From the NCBI GenBank assembly GCA_964405075.1, contig CAYOMP010000168.1:1-6023 (forward strand): a stretch of DNA of 6,023 nt, given 5' to 3'. The notes under the pieces are model-generated. The model ran no database searches and was not told where the DNA came from. It worked only from the letters and a program-made list of their open reading frames with translations. A program made the position numbers and the translations under genes. Origin of the DNA: CAYOMP01 sp964405075 (GTDB lineage Bacteria > Bacillota > Clostridia > Lachnospirales > Lachnospiraceae). Each line of letters starts with the position of its first letter. Within the stretch, counting starts at the first letter, position 1. This document shows, one piece after another, positions 5,184 to 6,023 of the stretch.

Positions 5184-6023
5184 CAAAATCCTTTTATTAC
5201 AATCCAGTATCTTATCTACTTTTCCAATTCTTCCACTTGAAGATAATATTACATATCTTTCAAATAATTTTTCATCAATTATTTCTCGCATTTCTTTTCT
5301 TTTTTCCACATCCTCTAAACTAGTACCATGAATTGTTGCTACAATCTTTATTCCAGCATTATTAGCCTCTCGTAAAGCATCTATGTCCCTCTTTAACCCT
5401 ATTTCATCAATTGCTATTAATTGTGGNNNNNNNNNNTCTTCATTACCCATATTTTAGTTGCACCATCTAAGACATCCGTTCTCTTTCCCACATCCATTTG
5501 AGGGCATCCATTTACACTACCTGCAATTTCACCTCTTTCATCAATCAATGCCACCTTGATACCTTGTACATTTTCAAAACCGTTTGATATATTCCTCACC
5601 AAATCTCTAAGTATTGTAGTTTTCCCTCTACAGGGAGCTGATATTAGCAGTGTATTTCTTATTTGACTGTCCATATATAAATATTTAATCAAACCTCTAC
5701 TACACCCTATAATTTCATGTGCCACTCTGATGTTTAAATAATTAATGTATTTTATTCCTCTAATTATTGTTTCTCCTTCTGAATTAAGTTCCAGAATAGC
5801 TTTTCCTGCTATGCCTATTCTATGCCCACCTTCAACCGTAATAAAACCATTTCTTAATTCCTCTGAATAAGCATACAATGAATAATTGCTTATTCGATTC
5901 ACAACTTCTTGTACAATTTCCGTAGTAGCTGTCTGTTTTGAAATGTATTCTTGTAGCTTTCCATCTTTCTCAAAATTTATCATTATAGGTTGATTAATTC
6001 TAACTCTTATTTCCCTTAACATT
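5181..6023 (-). CDS. spoIIIAA: Stage III sporulation protein AA, secretion-type ATPase (5' partial, interrupted by an N gap)
   Basis: This is the cytoplasmic ATPase of the SpoIIIA complex, related to type II/IV secretion ATPases. Visible from the N-terminal side: the EIRVRINQP segment, FITVEGGHRIGIAG, the Walker A region LLISAPCRGKTT, the block ALIDERGEIAG then CPQMDVGKRTDVLDGA, the 10-N gap (5427-5436), and the Walker B strand LIAIDEIG followed by VATIHGTS. The Walker A has Ser where the strict motif has Gly/Ala. The ATG at 6020-6022 is probably an internal Met, because family members have about 25 residues before EIRxR, so the true start lies outside the window. The parts on the two sides of the gap are in different frames because the N count is arbitrary. 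Aligned to the B. subtilis protein, about 7 residues are missing and the total length would be near its 307 aa. Frame disruption is therefore judged an assembly artefact. Confidence 0.93.
5427..5436. other. Assembly gap (10 Ns) inside spoIIIAA
   Basis: Ten unknown bases join two contig ends within spoIIIAA, between DGATKIWVMK and PQLIAIDEIG. Frame needs a gap of 3n+2 bases, so ten cannot be right. The family usually has about 12 residues between the Lys of this block and the Pro before Walker B, which implies roughly 20 bases coding for something like MLIRSMS. Confidence 0.9.

Noticed and set aside
5181..5450. A separate 89-aa gene starting MGNE next to the Ns
   Set aside because: It is the C-terminal part of spoIIIAA put in another frame by the wrong gap length; its apparent start is made of the out-of-frame bases before the gap.
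1..6023. CRISPR arrays, tRNA or rRNA genes, insertion sequences, phage or defence genes
   Set aside because: Nothing in the sequence supports any of them; the window is accounted for by spoIIIA, rpoD and short spacers, with no sign of a new system.

Overview
The window is AT-rich and every gene lies on the minus strand, so transcription runs from the right end towards position 1. The content is the spoIIIA sporulation operon in its canonical order, spoIIIAA-AB-AC-AD-AE-AF-AG-AH, followed by the 5' part of a gene for the primary sigma factor RpoD/SigA. This points to an endospore-forming low-GC Firmicute. The clostridial style of the proteins, including the Asp/Glu-rich segment of SigA, suggests Clostridia, probably near Lachnospiraceae; that placement is an inference from general resemblance, not from a search.

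Layout, read in the direction of transcription. 6023-5181: spoIIIAA (ATPase), with its N-terminus outside the window and a 10-N assembly gap inside the gene. 5180-5011: a 170-bp spacer, unusual for this operon, with a short inverted repeat, a coding-like tail and a possible sporulation promoter. 5010-826: spoIIIAB to spoIIIAH, packed with 3-15 bp between genes; at four consecutive junctions the stop codon of one gene lies inside the Shine-Dalgarno sequence of the next. 820-767: a strong intrinsic terminator that closes the operon. 766-559: a 200-bp AT-rich leader with several vegetative promoter candidates. 558-1: rpoD, which carries an in-frame TAA between region 1.1 and region 1.2.

How the genes work together (established for Bacillus subtilis): the SpoIIIA proteins are made in the mother cell and form a complex in the outer forespore membrane. 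It joins forespore SpoIIQ through SpoIIIAH to make the channel, or feeding tube, that keeps late forespore gene expression going. SpoIIIAA is the secretion-type ATPase, SpoIIIAB resembles GspF-type platform proteins, AC/AD/AE are polytopic membrane proteins, and AF/AG/AH carry ring-building-motif domains in the intermembrane space.

I find no new defence, mobile or biosynthetic system here. The points most worth checking are the nonsense codon in rpoD, the odd AA-AB spacer and the unresolved gap in spoIIIAA.
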